From Ardenticatenaceae bacterium (GTDB lineage Bacteria; Chloroflexota; Anaerolineae; Promineifilales; Promineifilaceae): a stretch of DNA of 64,000 nt. The notes under the pieces are model-generated. The model searched no databases and was not told where the DNA came from. It saw only the letters and a list, made by a program, of their open reading frames with translations. A program made the translations under genes and the position numbers. Positions 1 to 7,903 of this stretch are shown here, piece after piece (within the stretch, counting starts at the first letter, position 1; each line of letters opens with the position of its first letter). The DNA is taken from assembly GCA_020634215.1 (NCBI GenBank), contig JACKCD010000030.1:1-64000 (forward strand), in the 5' to 3' direction.

Positions 1-1
1 C

Positions 2-217
2 GTCATGCGCTTTATGCGCGACATGGGCATAGACTCTCCCGAAAATGTCAACGTCAACGGCGGTGCCATCGCCCTGGGCCACCCCCTCGGTGCCACCGGG
101 GCTATGCTCCTCGGCACTTTGCTAGATGAAATGGAGCGCACCGACTGCGAAACCGGCCTTGTCACCCTTTGCGTGGGCGGCGGCATGGGCATCGCCACCA
201 TTGTTGAGCGTATTTAA
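2..217 (+). CDS. Thiolase (acetyl-CoA acyltransferase), C-terminal end only
   Basis: The frame is open from the window edge, so the start lies upstream. The 71 visible residues are the classical thiolase C-terminus. NVNGGAIALGHPLGATGA carries the active-site histidine loop, and CVGGGMGIATIVER carries the second catalytic cysteine and the glycine-rich end. Thiolases cleave 3-ketoacyl-CoA with CoA, the last step of beta-oxidation, or condense acetyl-CoA. The frameshifted FadB/FadJ-type gene that begins at 1081 would supply the two preceding steps, so this was probably a fatty-acid oxidation locus. Family identity is certain; chain-length specificity cannot be read from the tail. Confidence 0.93.
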   Translation, partial: VMRFMRDMGIDSPENVNVNGGAIALGHPLGATGAMLLGTLLDEMERTDCETGLVTLCVGGGMGIATIVERI

Positions 218-530
218 CAGTAGGGGCGTATGCAATACGCCCTCTTGCCTTACACCCTAAAATTGTTAGTGTCATGAAGTTTTCGCCACCATTTTTTATT
301 GCGTATTTAGAGGGAAGTTATGCAATACGCAATACGTGGACGTGGCGAAAAGCTAAAGACCCTAGCTAAAATTGGGATTGATTCGCTACAAATTTTGTCA
401 AATTCATGACAATCTATAACGGTTTTTTGGGATTTTATAGGGTCGTTGGCACATATGGGAGAGGGCGTATGCAATACGCCCCTACATTGGCCGCTACCTT
501 CTGAATTTCTAATGACCCTCTATCGTTATT
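218..530. other. Intergenic stretch with repeated GGGCGTATGCAATACGCCC hairpins
   Basis: No credible gene is present in these 313 bases. Two copies of the same 19-base hairpin, GGGCGTA-TGCAA-TACGCCC, sit at 224-242 and 463-481. Related fragments containing TGCAATACGC lie near 319-335. The second copy is followed by CCTAC and the first is preceded by GTAG, so each is part of a slightly longer repeat unit. The copies are far apart and could be terminators or a dispersed repeat; there is no clear T-run. Confidence 0.6.
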
Positions 531-1028
531 ATGCAAACTAATACCATTACCAAAATGTTTGAATACAACCTGTGGGCCAACACACGGTTGATTGAATTTT
601 GCGGCCAGTTGACAGAAGAACAACTGACGATTGAAGTAGCCGGTGCCTTTGGCCGTATACGCCCTACCCTTGTTCATTTTATACGCTCTGAAGGCGGGTA
701 TCTTAGACGGCTAACGGGGGCCGCTCCCTGGGGCGATGACCTCGATTGGGACAACATGCCATTTTCTGAACTGCTGGCAAAGGCGCAGCTATCGGGGCAG
801 CGGCTGATTGAGGTTGCCAGCCAGGTTGACCCGGAAGTGACTCACACCATTACTGCGCCGTGGGGCAAACCCTTCACCTTCTACAATTGGACGGTGGTGC
901 TACAGGCTCTCTATCACGGCATCGAACACCGCACCCAAATGAAGATGCTCCTTACCCAACTGGGCGTTGAGCATTCCGACCTGTCTGCCTGGGATTATTT
1001 GGAATCGTTCCCGTTTAACGAAAAGTAA
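531..1028 (+). CDS. DinB-family four-helix-bundle protein
   Basis: This 165-residue protein has the size and pattern of the DinB/YfiT superfamily. It opens with an aromatic-rich helix (MFEYNLWANTRLIEF). A histidine helix follows (TLVHFIRSEGGYL, about residues 45-57), and a second metal-type motif YHGIEHRTQ lies near residue 128. These spaced histidines normally form the divalent-metal site, and members include damage-inducible proteins and mycothiol- or bacillithiol-type transferases. No partner gene fixes the substrate. The start ATG at 531 has no strong ribosome site, but it gives the family's usual N-terminus. A hairpin follows at 1035-1068. Confidence 0.85.
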   Translation: MQTNTITKMFEYNLWANTRLIEFCGQLTEEQLTIEVAGAFGRIRPTLVHFIRSEGGYLRRLTGAAPWGDDLDWDNMPFSELLAKAQLSGQRLIEVASQVDPEVTHTITAPWGKPFTFYNWTVVLQALYHGIEHRTQMKMLLTQLGVEHSDLSAWDYLESFPFNEK

Positions 1029-1034
1029 GAACGT

Positions 1035-1068
1035 GTTGTAAGGTCGAGGCATGCCTCGACCCTACAAC
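1035..1068. repeat. Intergenic inverted repeat (GTTGTA...GGTCGAGGCATGCCTCGACC...TACAAC)
   Basis: Nearly perfect palindrome between the DinB-like gene and the fadB-like remnant. The inner 20 bases are a perfect palindrome and the outer six bases on each side also pair. It could act as a terminator-like structure or be a copy of a dispersed repeat; no T-run follows. Confidence 0.7.
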
Positions 1069-1080
1069 TTCATGTGAAAG

Positions 1081-3204
1081 ATGGCTATCATTTACGAACA
1101 AGATGAGCAGGGGATTGTGACCCTGACGATGGATATGAACGGCCGTTCGGCCAACGTGCTGAACGAGATTTTTTTTGCCGCATTGGAAGAGACATTGCGA
1201 AAGCTGGCAAGCGACAGCAGCGTCACAGGGGCCATTCTCACTTCTGGGAAAAAGCTGTTTATGGCCGGAGCCGACATTGACACCATGTTTGGCTCCGACG
1301 ATCCGCAGGTACATTTTGATGGGTCGCAGGCAATTAAAGCGATGTTTCGGCGGTTGGAAACGCTGGGCAAGCCGGTGGTGGCGGCCATCAACGGTACAGC
1401 ATTAGGCGGCGGCTTTGAGCTGGCACTGGCCTGCCATTACCGCATCGCCCTGGATAGTGACCGGATTCAACTGGGTTTCCCCGAAGTGGGGCTTGGGCTG
1501 CTGCCGGGGGCGGGGGGGGTGGTGCGAACCGGCCGTTTGATTGGGCTGCAAATCGATTGGAGTGGTTGAGCTAAAAATAAAAAGTGATGCCGCCCCAACA
1601 AGCGCTTGCAGGGGATGATCCACGCCGTTGCCAGCGATATGGACGACATGATGGCGCAGGCGCGGGCGTGTGGATTGGGGCCAACCTCAACGCCAGCACC
1701 GTGGGATGCCGGACAAACGGTACAAAATCCCTGGTGGAAGCCCCAGCCAGCCCCACATTGCCCAACTGCTGGCGATTGCCCGGCGATGCGAGGAAAAGAC
1801 GGGTAATCACCGGCTCCCCACGCCATCATGTCGGCCTTGGTGGAGGGGGCGCAGGTGGATTTTGAAACGGCGTGCCGGATTGAGTCGCGCTATTTCACCA
1901 AGCTGGCAACGGGGCAGGTGAGCAAGAATATGATTGCCGCCTTTTTGACGCAGCTAAATCAGACGGTGGCAAGAAGCTTACCGTCAGCCATTCCACCACA
2001 AACAACGAAAAAGGTGGGGGTGCTGGGTGCCGGGATGATGGGGCACGGGATTGCCTACGTGTCGGCGTATGGTGATGGAGGTAATGATCGATGCCACGCC
2101 GGAGCAGGCAGCGGCGGGCGGGCGCAAAATTGCGGCGATACTGGAGCGGCGGAGGCGGCAGGGGCGGATGTCGCCGGAACAGATGCGGAAATTTTGGGAG
2201 TGGTGGTGGGAAACGGCCGTTTATGACGACCTGCGCGACTGTGACCTTTTATTTCATCGAAGCCGTCTTGAAAAACCGCGACCTCAAAAGCCAAAGTGAC
2301 GAAAATGGCTGAGACGGTGATGGATCCGGCTTTACAGAAAGTTTGTTCTCCCAACACTCCAATTTTGCCCATTACCGGTTTAGCCAGCCAGCGTGCGCCC
2401 AGAAAAGTCTTCATTGGCCCACTTTTTCTCCCGTCCACACAAATGCAGTTGGTTGAAATTATCGTCGGTGAGCAGACCGACGACGAAACGCTGGCTGCGT
2501 TTGACTACGTGCAAGACCATCTGCAAAGTGCTGATTGTGGTCAACGACAGCCGGGGCTTTACACCCCTGTTTTGGCACTGCACCAACGAAGGCATGGCGA
2601 TGTTGGCCGAAGGCAGCGACCCATCGCCATCGAGATGGCCGGAATGCGCCGGGGATGTCAGGCTGGCTGCTGGCGCTTTTCGATGGATGAGGTGTCGCTG
2701 AGTTTGGCTGCCCACAACCGCGACCAAACGATCAAGGATTTGGCGGGAACAGATAAGGCGGGCAAGCTGGCGGTTGACCATCCGCCTTTGCCGTGCTGGC
2801 CAAAATGCTGGAGTTAGGTCGCCTGCCGCGCTGCCGGAGCCGTGGATTTTGCGAGTACGGCGGCGGAAAAAGGCTGTGGCCGCAGTTGGCGGAAATTTTA
2901 TGGACGGCTTACTCGCCGTTGAGCCAGCAGGAGATGATGGATCGGATTTGTTTATTCAATCCACGGAAACAGTGCGCTGTTTGGAGGAAGGGGTGCTGCG
3001 TTCGGTGGCTGATGCCAATTTGGGCAAGTATTTTTGGCTGGGGTTGCCCCTGTTTCCACGGCGGCACGCTGCAATTTATCAATGCCTATGGGTGGACAAG
3101 TTTGCGGCGCGGGCGCAGTGAACCGGGCGGCAACCTACGGCCCCTGCTTTGTGCCGCCGCAGATGCTGCTGGACATGGCGGCAGCAGGCCAGCCATTTGC
3201 GTAG
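1081..3204 (+). pseudogene. FadB/FadJ-type enoyl-CoA hydratase / 3-hydroxyacyl-CoA dehydrogenase, multiply frameshifted
   Basis: The N-terminal 150 residues are an intact crotonase start (GAILTSGKKLFMAGADID, then ALGGGFELALACHYRIA and GFPEVGLGLLPGAGG). After about 1530 the homology continues but hops between frames. QGMIHAVASDMDDMMAQ lies around 1605, ALVEGAQVDFETACRIESRY around 1840-1890, the dehydrogenase Rossmann start KVGVLGAGMMGHGIAYVSA around 2010-2066, and ITGLASQRAP / MQLVEIIVGEQTDDETLAAF around 2370-2510. VNDSRG appears near 2540 and the terminal VPPQMLLDMAAAGQPFA ends at a TAG at 3204. The total span fits the roughly 700-residue fusion enzyme. At least six frame changes plus small losses are needed, so it is either a decayed gene or a stretch of poor consensus sequence. 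The intact version would catalyse steps two and three of beta-oxidation. Confidence 0.88.
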
Positions 3205-3212
3205 CTGAAAAT

Positions 3213-3305
3213 AATAGGACGCAGATTTACCCGATTTTCCTGATAAGATCGCGCCACACGGCCATGCTCCCCATCAGGAAAATCAGTGAATCTGCGTCCC
3301 ATTTT
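3213..3305. repeat. GGACGCAGAT-type intergenic inverted repeat, copy 1
   Basis: The left end AATAGGACGCAGATTT and the right end AATCTGCGTCCCATTTT face each other. Inner arms GATTTTCCTGAT and ATCAGGAAAATC also pair. Five further copies occur in this window (near 26534, 35547, 45399, 49408 and 59385). This copy carries a longer central loop than the others. Confidence 0.85.
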
Positions 3306-3705
3306 TGCGGTGCAGCAGGAATTGTTCCCTGTCGAGGTCAATAAAGCGGGCTTGGTCGCCATTGCCGTCGCCATAGGGGTGGCGGATGATCGAGGGTGAA
3401 CGGTATGCCCCGCGCTTTAGTTCGCGGTGGCTATATTTCCATCGTCGGCGGTGAAAAACCATGCCGCTGGTGTTGCAGTACTTCCAGGCGTGGGTCATCG
3501 GGGGTGTGTTTCAAACAGCCCGATGGTGGTGCGATGGGGCGAGGCCACGGCGGCGGCAGGCGCGGATCCAGGTGAAATAGTTTTCTTTCGTCACGATAGG
3601 CGCCAGTAACCGCCAAAACCCCAGCTTTTCGGGTAAAACCGCACGGCGCGTTCCATATCGCTCACAAAACGGTGATCATTTGTAGATTTGACAAATATTT
3701 GAGTG
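3283..3705 (-). pseudogene. VOC/glyoxalase-like gene remnant, frameshifted
   Basis: On the minus strand, fragments in different frames fit a vicinal-oxygen-chelate protein. SDMERAVRFYPKSWGF (about 3610-3670) matches the usual D-M-x-R-A-x-x-F-Y start of such domains. FHRRRWKYSHRELKRG follows near 3410-3460. ARFIDLDREQFLLHR near 3300-3340 resembles the terminal F-x-D-P-x-G-N-x-x-x-L strand. The start region and several indels are unclear, and the 3' end runs into the intergenic repeat at 3213-3305. The state matches the neighbouring fadB remnant, so both may share one cause. Confidence 0.45.
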
Positions 3706-3771
3706 GTTTTCTGGATGATTTGCGTGAAGCCACAACGGTTCCGGAAAAGGAAAAGAAGTGAATGGGTGGAG

Positions 3772-3809
3772 GGTGTGGTGGGGAAAACGGCCGTTTTCCC
3801 CACCACACC
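3772..3809. repeat. 38-bp perfect palindrome centred on AACGGCCGTT
   Basis: Bases 3772-3790 and 3791-3809 are exact reverse complements, with the iterated word AACGGCCGTT (3786-3795) at the dyad. A second copy of the word lies at 3854-3863. The surrounding 3706-3890 holds no gene I can support. Confidence 0.9.
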
Positions 3810-3890
3810 GCCCCCTCGACACCCCGCAAGTGGGCAAAAGATAGGGTGGCAATAACGGCCGTTTTTCACCCCAATTTTGCCCAAACCACT

Positions 3891-3919
3891 TTGACAGCCC
3901 CCTGTGGGCGTGCTATACT
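3891..3919 (+). promoter_or_regulatory. Sigma-70-type promoter for the tRNA-Ser(TGA) gene
   Basis: TTGACA at 3891-3896 and TATACT at 3914-3919 are separated by 17 bases, a near-consensus promoter. The tRNA starts about 80 bases downstream, a plausible leader length. Confidence 0.85.
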
Positions 3920-4001
3920 TCCAGCCGTTGTTTGCTGAAGCCGCTGTGTTTCACAAGCAAACTGTGTTACCAAACAGGTATAGCAAAACCCTCTAGGTTT
4001 T

Positions 4002-4088
4002 GGAGGGATGGCAGAGTGGACGATTGCGACGGTCTTGAAAACCGTAGTGGGTGCAAGCTCACCGAGGGTTCGAATCCCTCTCCCTCCG
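4002..4088 (+). tRNA. tRNA-Ser (anticodon TGA)
   Basis: The acceptor arms GGAGGGA (4002-4008) and TCCCTCC (4081-4087) pair, with G as discriminator. The anticodon loop CTTGAAA gives TGA. A long variable arm (GTGGGTGCAAGCTCAC) is present as expected for a class II tRNA, and the T arm reads GGGTTCGAATCCC. CCA is not encoded. Confidence 0.95.
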
Positions 4089-4125
4089 CTCTACCGGATT
4101 AACAATTAACGCTCCCTACAGATGA

Positions 4126-4216
4126 GGGGAGGTGCCAGAGTGGTCGATTGGGGCCGCCTGCTAAGCGGTTAACGGCCGTTAAAAGTCGTTCATGGGTTCG
4201 AATCCCATCCTCCCCG
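4126..4216 (+). tRNA. tRNA-Ser (anticodon GCT), variable arm contains AACGGCCGTT
   Basis: Acceptor GGGGAGG (4126-4132) pairs with CCTCCCC (4209-4215), followed by discriminator G. The anticodon stem GCCGC/GCGGT encloses CTGCTAA, giving anticodon GCT. The T arm is ATGGGTTCGAATCCCAT. The class II variable region (about 4170-4190) includes an exact copy of the iterated palindrome at 4171-4180, which is unusual for a tRNA gene. CCA is not encoded. Confidence 0.95.
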
Positions 4217-4242
4217 CCTCTTTCTTGATTGGTGGCAAAATC

Positions 4243-4271
4243 TTGTCAAAATTGACAAGATACGCTATCAT
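4243..4271 (+). promoter_or_regulatory. Promoter for the tRNA-Arg gene
   Basis: TTGTCA at 4243-4248 and TATCAT at 4266-4271 have a 17-base spacer. The tRNA begins 22 bases downstream of the -10 box. TTGTCAAAATTGACAA around the -35 element is itself an inverted repeat. Confidence 0.6.
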
Positions 4272-4293
4272 ATCGGAGTTATGTTAAATAAAT

Positions 4294-4370
4294 GCGCCCT
4301 TAGCTCAGTGGATTAGAGCGTCTGGCTACGAACCAGAAGGTCGGGAGTTCGACTCTCTCAGGGCGTACCA
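4294..4370 (+). tRNA. tRNA-Arg (anticodon ACG)
   Basis: Acceptor GCGCCCT pairs with AGGGCGT (one G-T wobble at the end). The D arm is GCTCAGTGGATTAGAGC. The anticodon stem TCTGG/CCAGA encloses CTACGAA, giving anticodon ACG, which is read as ICG after editing. The T arm is GGGAGTTCGACTCTC. Unlike the two serine tRNAs, the 3' CCA is encoded (ends ACCA at 4370). Confidence 0.95.
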
Positions 4371-4383
4371 ACCATTTAAGACA

Positions 4384-4416
4384 AAGCCAGGTTTTTATAA
4401 CCTGGCTTTTTTGTTT
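4384..4416 (+). terminator. Rho-independent terminator after the tRNA genes
   Basis: Arms AAGCCAGGTT (4384-4393) and AACCTGGCTT (4399-4408) pair perfectly around a short AT loop and are followed by a run of T residues. It lies 14 bases after tRNA-Arg. Confidence 0.9.
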
Positions 4417-4641
4417 TGATATTGGCACTTTCGCAGCGTTTGGCTATTGATTAAGGCCACAAGGTTTTGTCGTATAGCCACCTCTCTCTTACCTCCTCCA
4501 ACACCAGGGTTGCGGTCATACACTTAGCTTCAGGCAACTGGGTTTCTTAGCAAACGGCCGTTTTCCCATCATGAGAATCGGATAAATCTCAGATTTCTGA
4601 CCCTGAAATGTCACCAAAAAACTACCACTTGTAGACAAAAT

Positions 4642-4650
4642 TGGTATACT
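4642..4650 (+). promoter_or_regulatory. Extended -10 promoter for the MoxR operon
   Basis: TGGTATACT (4642-4650) is an extended -10 box (TGN followed by TATACT). No good -35 element is seen at 17 bases. It lies about 70 bases before the chosen MoxR start. Confidence 0.5.
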
Positions 4651-4723
4651 CATAATGAGCATCCCAAAACCCATGAGGGCGGTACTTTTTGTTCGCGCCC
4701 CACATTTAGAGGAGAAACATCGT

Positions 4724-5677
4724 ATGGCTGATGTCCAGGAAATTGCCAACCGTGTGATACAAAATGTAGAGCAAGTTATTGTCGGCAAGCGCAAGTCGGT
4801 GCAGTTGACCGTGCTGGGGCTGCTTTGTCAGGGACACATGCTCATCGAAGATGTGCCTGGGGTTGGCAAAACCATGCTTGCCAAATCGCTTGCCAAATCG
4901 GTTGGCGGAAAGTTCCAGCGTATCCAATTCACCCCTGACATGTTGCCCAGCGATGTCACCGGGGTCTCTGTGTTCAACCAGAAAACCCTCGAATTTGAGT
5001 TTCGCCCTGGCCCCATTTTGGCGCAAATTGTGCTGGTGGATGAGATTAACCGGGCTACGCCTAAAACCCAGTCGGCACTGCTGGAAGTGATGGAAGAACG
5101 GCAAGTCACGGTGGACGGCCATACCTATGCCCTGGAAGCCCCGTTTATGGTGCTGGCAACACAAAACCCCATTGAATATGAAGGGACTTTCCCCTTGCCA
5201 GAGGCGCAACTAGACCGCTTTATGCTGCGGATTAGCTTGGGCTACCCCAATAAAGAGCAGGAGATTGAGGTGTTGGAGCGACAGCATCAGGCACATCCTT
5301 TGCAGCGCATAAACCAGGTGATTTCTGTGGAAGAATTGCTGGCGGCGCAGGAGGCAGTGAAAGCAATTTATGTGGACAAGCTGGTGAAGGAGTATATTGT
5401 GGATCTGGTGCGGCAAACGCGAGAGCATCCGGAAGTGTATTTGGGTTCCAGCTCGCGCGGGGCACTGGCACTCTACCGACTGGGGCAAGCGCGGGCGGCG
5501 ATGACGGGACGGGATTATGTGCTGCCCGATGACGTGAAGGCACTGGCTGGTGCAGCCTTGGGGCATCGCATTATTGTGGGGCCGGCCGCACGTATCAAGG
5601 ATATTGAGCCAGAAGCAATTGTGCAGGATATTTTAGACCAGGTGCCGGTGCCTGGGGCACAGGTTTCGCCACGCTAA
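4724..5677 (+). CDS. MoxR-family AAA+ ATPase
   Basis: The 317-residue chain has the MoxR layout. Walker A GVGKT lies at residues 46-50, the LPSDVTG segment typical of MoxR at 74-80, Walker B VLVDEIN near 103-109, followed by QSALLEVMEERQVTVDG and an ATQNPIEYEGTFPLPEAQLD sensor block. I chose ATG 4724 because GAGGAG precedes it at a good distance; an in-frame ATG at 4655 would add a poorly conserved leader. MoxR ATPases act as chaperones, usually with DUF58/VWA partners. The stop overlaps the start of the DUF58 gene at 5677, so the two are translationally coupled. Confidence 0.95.
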   Translation: MADVQEIANRVIQNVEQVIVGKRKSVQLTVLGLLCQGHMLIEDVPGVGKTMLAKSLAKSVGGKFQRIQFTPDMLPSDVTGVSVFNQKTLEFEFRPGPILAQIVLVDEINRATPKTQSALLEVMEERQVTVDGHTYALEAPFMVLATQNPIEYEGTFPLPEAQLDRFMLRISLGYPNKEQEIEVLERQHQAHPLQRINQVISVEELLAAQEAVKAIYVDKLVKEYIVDLVRQTREHPEVYLGSSSRGALALYRLGQARAAMTGRDYVLPDDVKALAGAALGHRIIVGPAARIKDIEPEAIVQDILDQVPVPGAQVSPR

Positions 5678-6972
5678 TGATGCGCCATCGCCGAACGGCC
5701 GTTTTTCTCATGATGATCGCCGCCCTGCTGGGTGGGTTGATTACCGGGCGTGATTTGCTCTTTACAATCACCTACCTGCTGGCGCTGCTGCTCATCATCT
5801 CCTTTGCCTGGGCATGGGCCAACATCAACTGGGTGCATTTGTCGCGCATTACCCGGCAGCGGCGCACCCAGGTCGGCCGGCCGATGGATGAGCGGTTTGT
5901 AGTGCGAAATACCAGTATTGTGCCCAAGTTGTGGTTGGCTGTGCAGGACGATACCACGCTGCCCGGTCACTTTTCCAGCCATGTGGTTAGCAACTTAGGG
6001 CCGCGCAAAAGCTATAGTTGGCGTATCACGACCATTTGCCGTCAGCGCGGTCGGTACCAGCTTGGCCCGCTGCGTATTAGTACCAGCGACCCGTTTGGAC
6101 TGTTTCCGATGGAGCGGGATTTATCAGCCACAACTAACGTGATTATTTACCCGCTGACCTTTGATATTCAGCAGTTTGCTTTGCCGATTGGGCTGCTGCC
6201 TGGTGGCGATGCGCTGCGGCGGCGCACCCATTATGTGACCACCAATGCCGCTGGCGTGCGTGATTACGCGCCAGGCGATAGCTTTAGCCGCATTCATTGG
6301 CGCAGCAGTGCCCGCCGCGACCGGCTGATTGTAAAAGAGTTTGAGCTAGACCCGCTGGCTGACATTTGGATTGTGCCGGATATGTCAGTGTATGAGCATG
6401 TGGCTCCGAAGGAAGCGCTGGAGCGGCTGCGGCAGCAGGATAATTTACCGCCGTGGATGCAAAAGGATTCGTTTACACTGCCGGGGACGACGGAGGAGTA
6501 CACGGTTTCGATTGCAGCCTCACTGGCACAATATTTTTTGCGGCGTGACCGGGCAGTCGGGATGCTGGGATATGGGCAGTCGAACGAGGTGGTGCAGCCT
6601 GACCGGGGTGAGCGGCAGCTTAACCGCATTTTGGAAACGCTGTCAGTGCTTTCGGCGCGGGGTGAGGTGCCGCTGACCGATATGCTCCATGCCGAGTCGC
6701 ATTTGTTCCCTCGCGGGACGACGTTAATTGTTGTAACACCGACAACGCGGGATAATTGGGCAACGGCCGTTCGTCAACTTTCACGGCGTGGGCTGCGGGT
6801 GGTGACGGTACTGGTTGACCCCGGCTCGTTTGGTAGCTCCCGTTCGGGCATTGGGCTGGCAACGCTGCTGGAAGCCAGCGGCATGGCGGTGTATCTGGTG
6901 CGGAATGGGGATGATATAACGGCCGTTTTGAGCCAAAGTAAGACCCAAGCTGGTTATTTTACAGTCGCCTGA
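5677..6972 (+). CDS. DUF58-domain membrane protein
   Basis: Two hydrophobic segments (about residues 8-23 and 29-48) are followed by a soluble region with the DUF58 signature. GVRDYAPGDSFSRIHWRSSA lies near residues 193-212, where the RDY-PGD-x-x-R-x-I-H-W pattern is diagnostic. A VWA-like fold follows, with DIWIVPDMS near 228. It overlaps the MoxR gene by one base and is the usual MoxR partner, probably a MoxR client or adaptor at the membrane. The exact process (envelope stress, polysaccharide or protease control) is not determined. It contains the iterated palindrome at its start and twice near its end. An adjacent ATG at 5680 is an equal start candidate. Confidence 0.92.
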   Translation: MMRHRRTAVFLMMIAALLGGLITGRDLLFTITYLLALLLIISFAWAWANINWVHLSRITRQRRTQVGRPMDERFVVRNTSIVPKLWLAVQDDTTLPGHFSSHVVSNLGPRKSYSWRITTICRQRGRYQLGPLRISTSDPFGLFPMERDLSATTNVIIYPLTFDIQQFALPIGLLPGGDALRRRTHYVTTNAAGVRDYAPGDSFSRIHWRSSARRDRLIVKEFELDPLADIWIVPDMSVYEHVAPKEALERLRQQDNLPPWMQKDSFTLPGTTEEYTVSIAASLAQYFLRRDRAVGMLGYGQSNEVVQPDRGERQLNRILETLSVLSARGEVPLTDMLHAESHLFPRGTTLIVVTPTTRDNWATAVRQLSRRGLRVVTVLVDPGSFGSSRSGIGLATLLEASGMAVYLVRNGDDITAVLSQSKTQAGYFTVA

Positions 6973-6977
6973 GAAAG

Positions 6978-7034
6978 GCAAGTAACAAGTGGCAAGTGGC
7001 AAGTGAGACTTGTTACCTGCCACTTGTTACTTGC
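6978..7034. repeat. Reiterated-word intergenic hairpin
   Basis: Perfect 17-base arms at 6978-6994 and 7018-7034, made of the words AAGTAAC and AAGTGGC. It fills the spacer between the DUF58 and PDZ genes. Confidence 0.85.
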
Positions 7035-7044
7035 ATATAGTGCA

Positions 7045-7791
7045 ATGTCTGATCGTCAACGTCATCTGGTTATTATTCTCGGCATTTTATTTGTAGCCCT
7101 ACTGTGCATCAGCAGCGTGGGGGCAGCGAGGTATCTCTATCGCCGCGTTGCCACCGGCACAAGCGAAGCAACTGCGCCAGCGGTGAACGAACTGGTTAGC
7201 CGTGCCCAAGGGATTATTGTAACCAGCGTTGAGCCAGACAGTCCGGCCGGCCGAGCGAACCTACAGCCAGAATCGCTGCTGGTGGGTGTTGATGTCTTTC
7301 CTCTGGATGTGCCTGATGATTTGGTGCGCTACATGGAAACATACAGCGGCAGCGGCACGGTAATTTTGACCATGCGCCAGGGAGATTCGCTGGTGCAACT
7401 GCCGCTAATGTTGGAGCCGGGCAGCCGCCGTTTGGGGGTAGAGGTACGCTCCATCAACAGCCCGCGACCTGACCCGAACACGACAGTTGTCCCCGATATG
7501 TTCCCGACGTTTACGCCGCGTCCCGCACCGCCGGTGATTGCCATTGTGCTGCCCGGCGGTGCTGGTGAAGCAGCGGGGCTGCAGGTAGGGGATGTGGTAA
7601 CGGCCGTTGACGGCCATGCCATTTTGAGCAATGAGGAGTTGGTGGCGGTGATTGCGGGGCGTGAGGTGGGAACGGCCGTTCAGCTTACCGTGCGCCGTGG
7701 CCCTGATACGCTTACCATTCCCATGACGCTTGGCCCCCACCCCGATGACCCATCGCGTGGTTTTATTGGGATTGAGATGGCTGGGAATTAG
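7045..7791 (+). CDS. Membrane-anchored tandem PDZ-domain protein
   Basis: The 248-residue protein has one N-terminal membrane segment (HLVIILGILFVALLCISSVG, about residues 6-25) and two PDZ domains. The first is around residues 55-125 (GIIVTSVEPDSPAGRANLQ) and the second around 157-245 (AIVLPGGAGEAAGLQVGDVV, then VQLTVRRG). There is no protease domain, so it is a scaffold or adaptor at the outer face rather than an HtrA enzyme. ATG 7045 is preferred over the GTG at 7003, which lies inside the intergenic hairpin. The position after MoxR-DUF58 suggests a common operon. The second PDZ carries two copies of the iterated palindrome, both read as T-A-V. Confidence 0.85.
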   Translation: MSDRQRHLVIILGILFVALLCISSVGAARYLYRRVATGTSEATAPAVNELVSRAQGIIVTSVEPDSPAGRANLQPESLLVGVDVFPLDVPDDLVRYMETYSGSGTVILTMRQGDSLVQLPLMLEPGSRRLGVEVRSINSPRPDPNTTVVPDMFPTFTPRPAPPVIAIVLPGGAGEAAGLQVGDVVTAVDGHAILSNEELVAVIAGREVGTAVQLTVRRGPDTLTIPMTLGPHPDDPSRGFIGIEMAGN

Positions 7792-7903
7792 ATGAGGGGT
7801 GTATAATTCCCTAGTTGGTTACTGGTATAGTCTAAATGTGTTTCAAACGCGATATCCAGTTGCTATTCTTTATTAGCCTTTTCTGGTAGAACGAGGGATA
7901 AAT

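Noticed and set aside
4002..4370. tRNA genes as an integration site for the STAND island
   Set aside because: The island begins more than 3 kb away behind an ordinary MoxR operon, and no duplicated tRNA 3' end or integrase was found.
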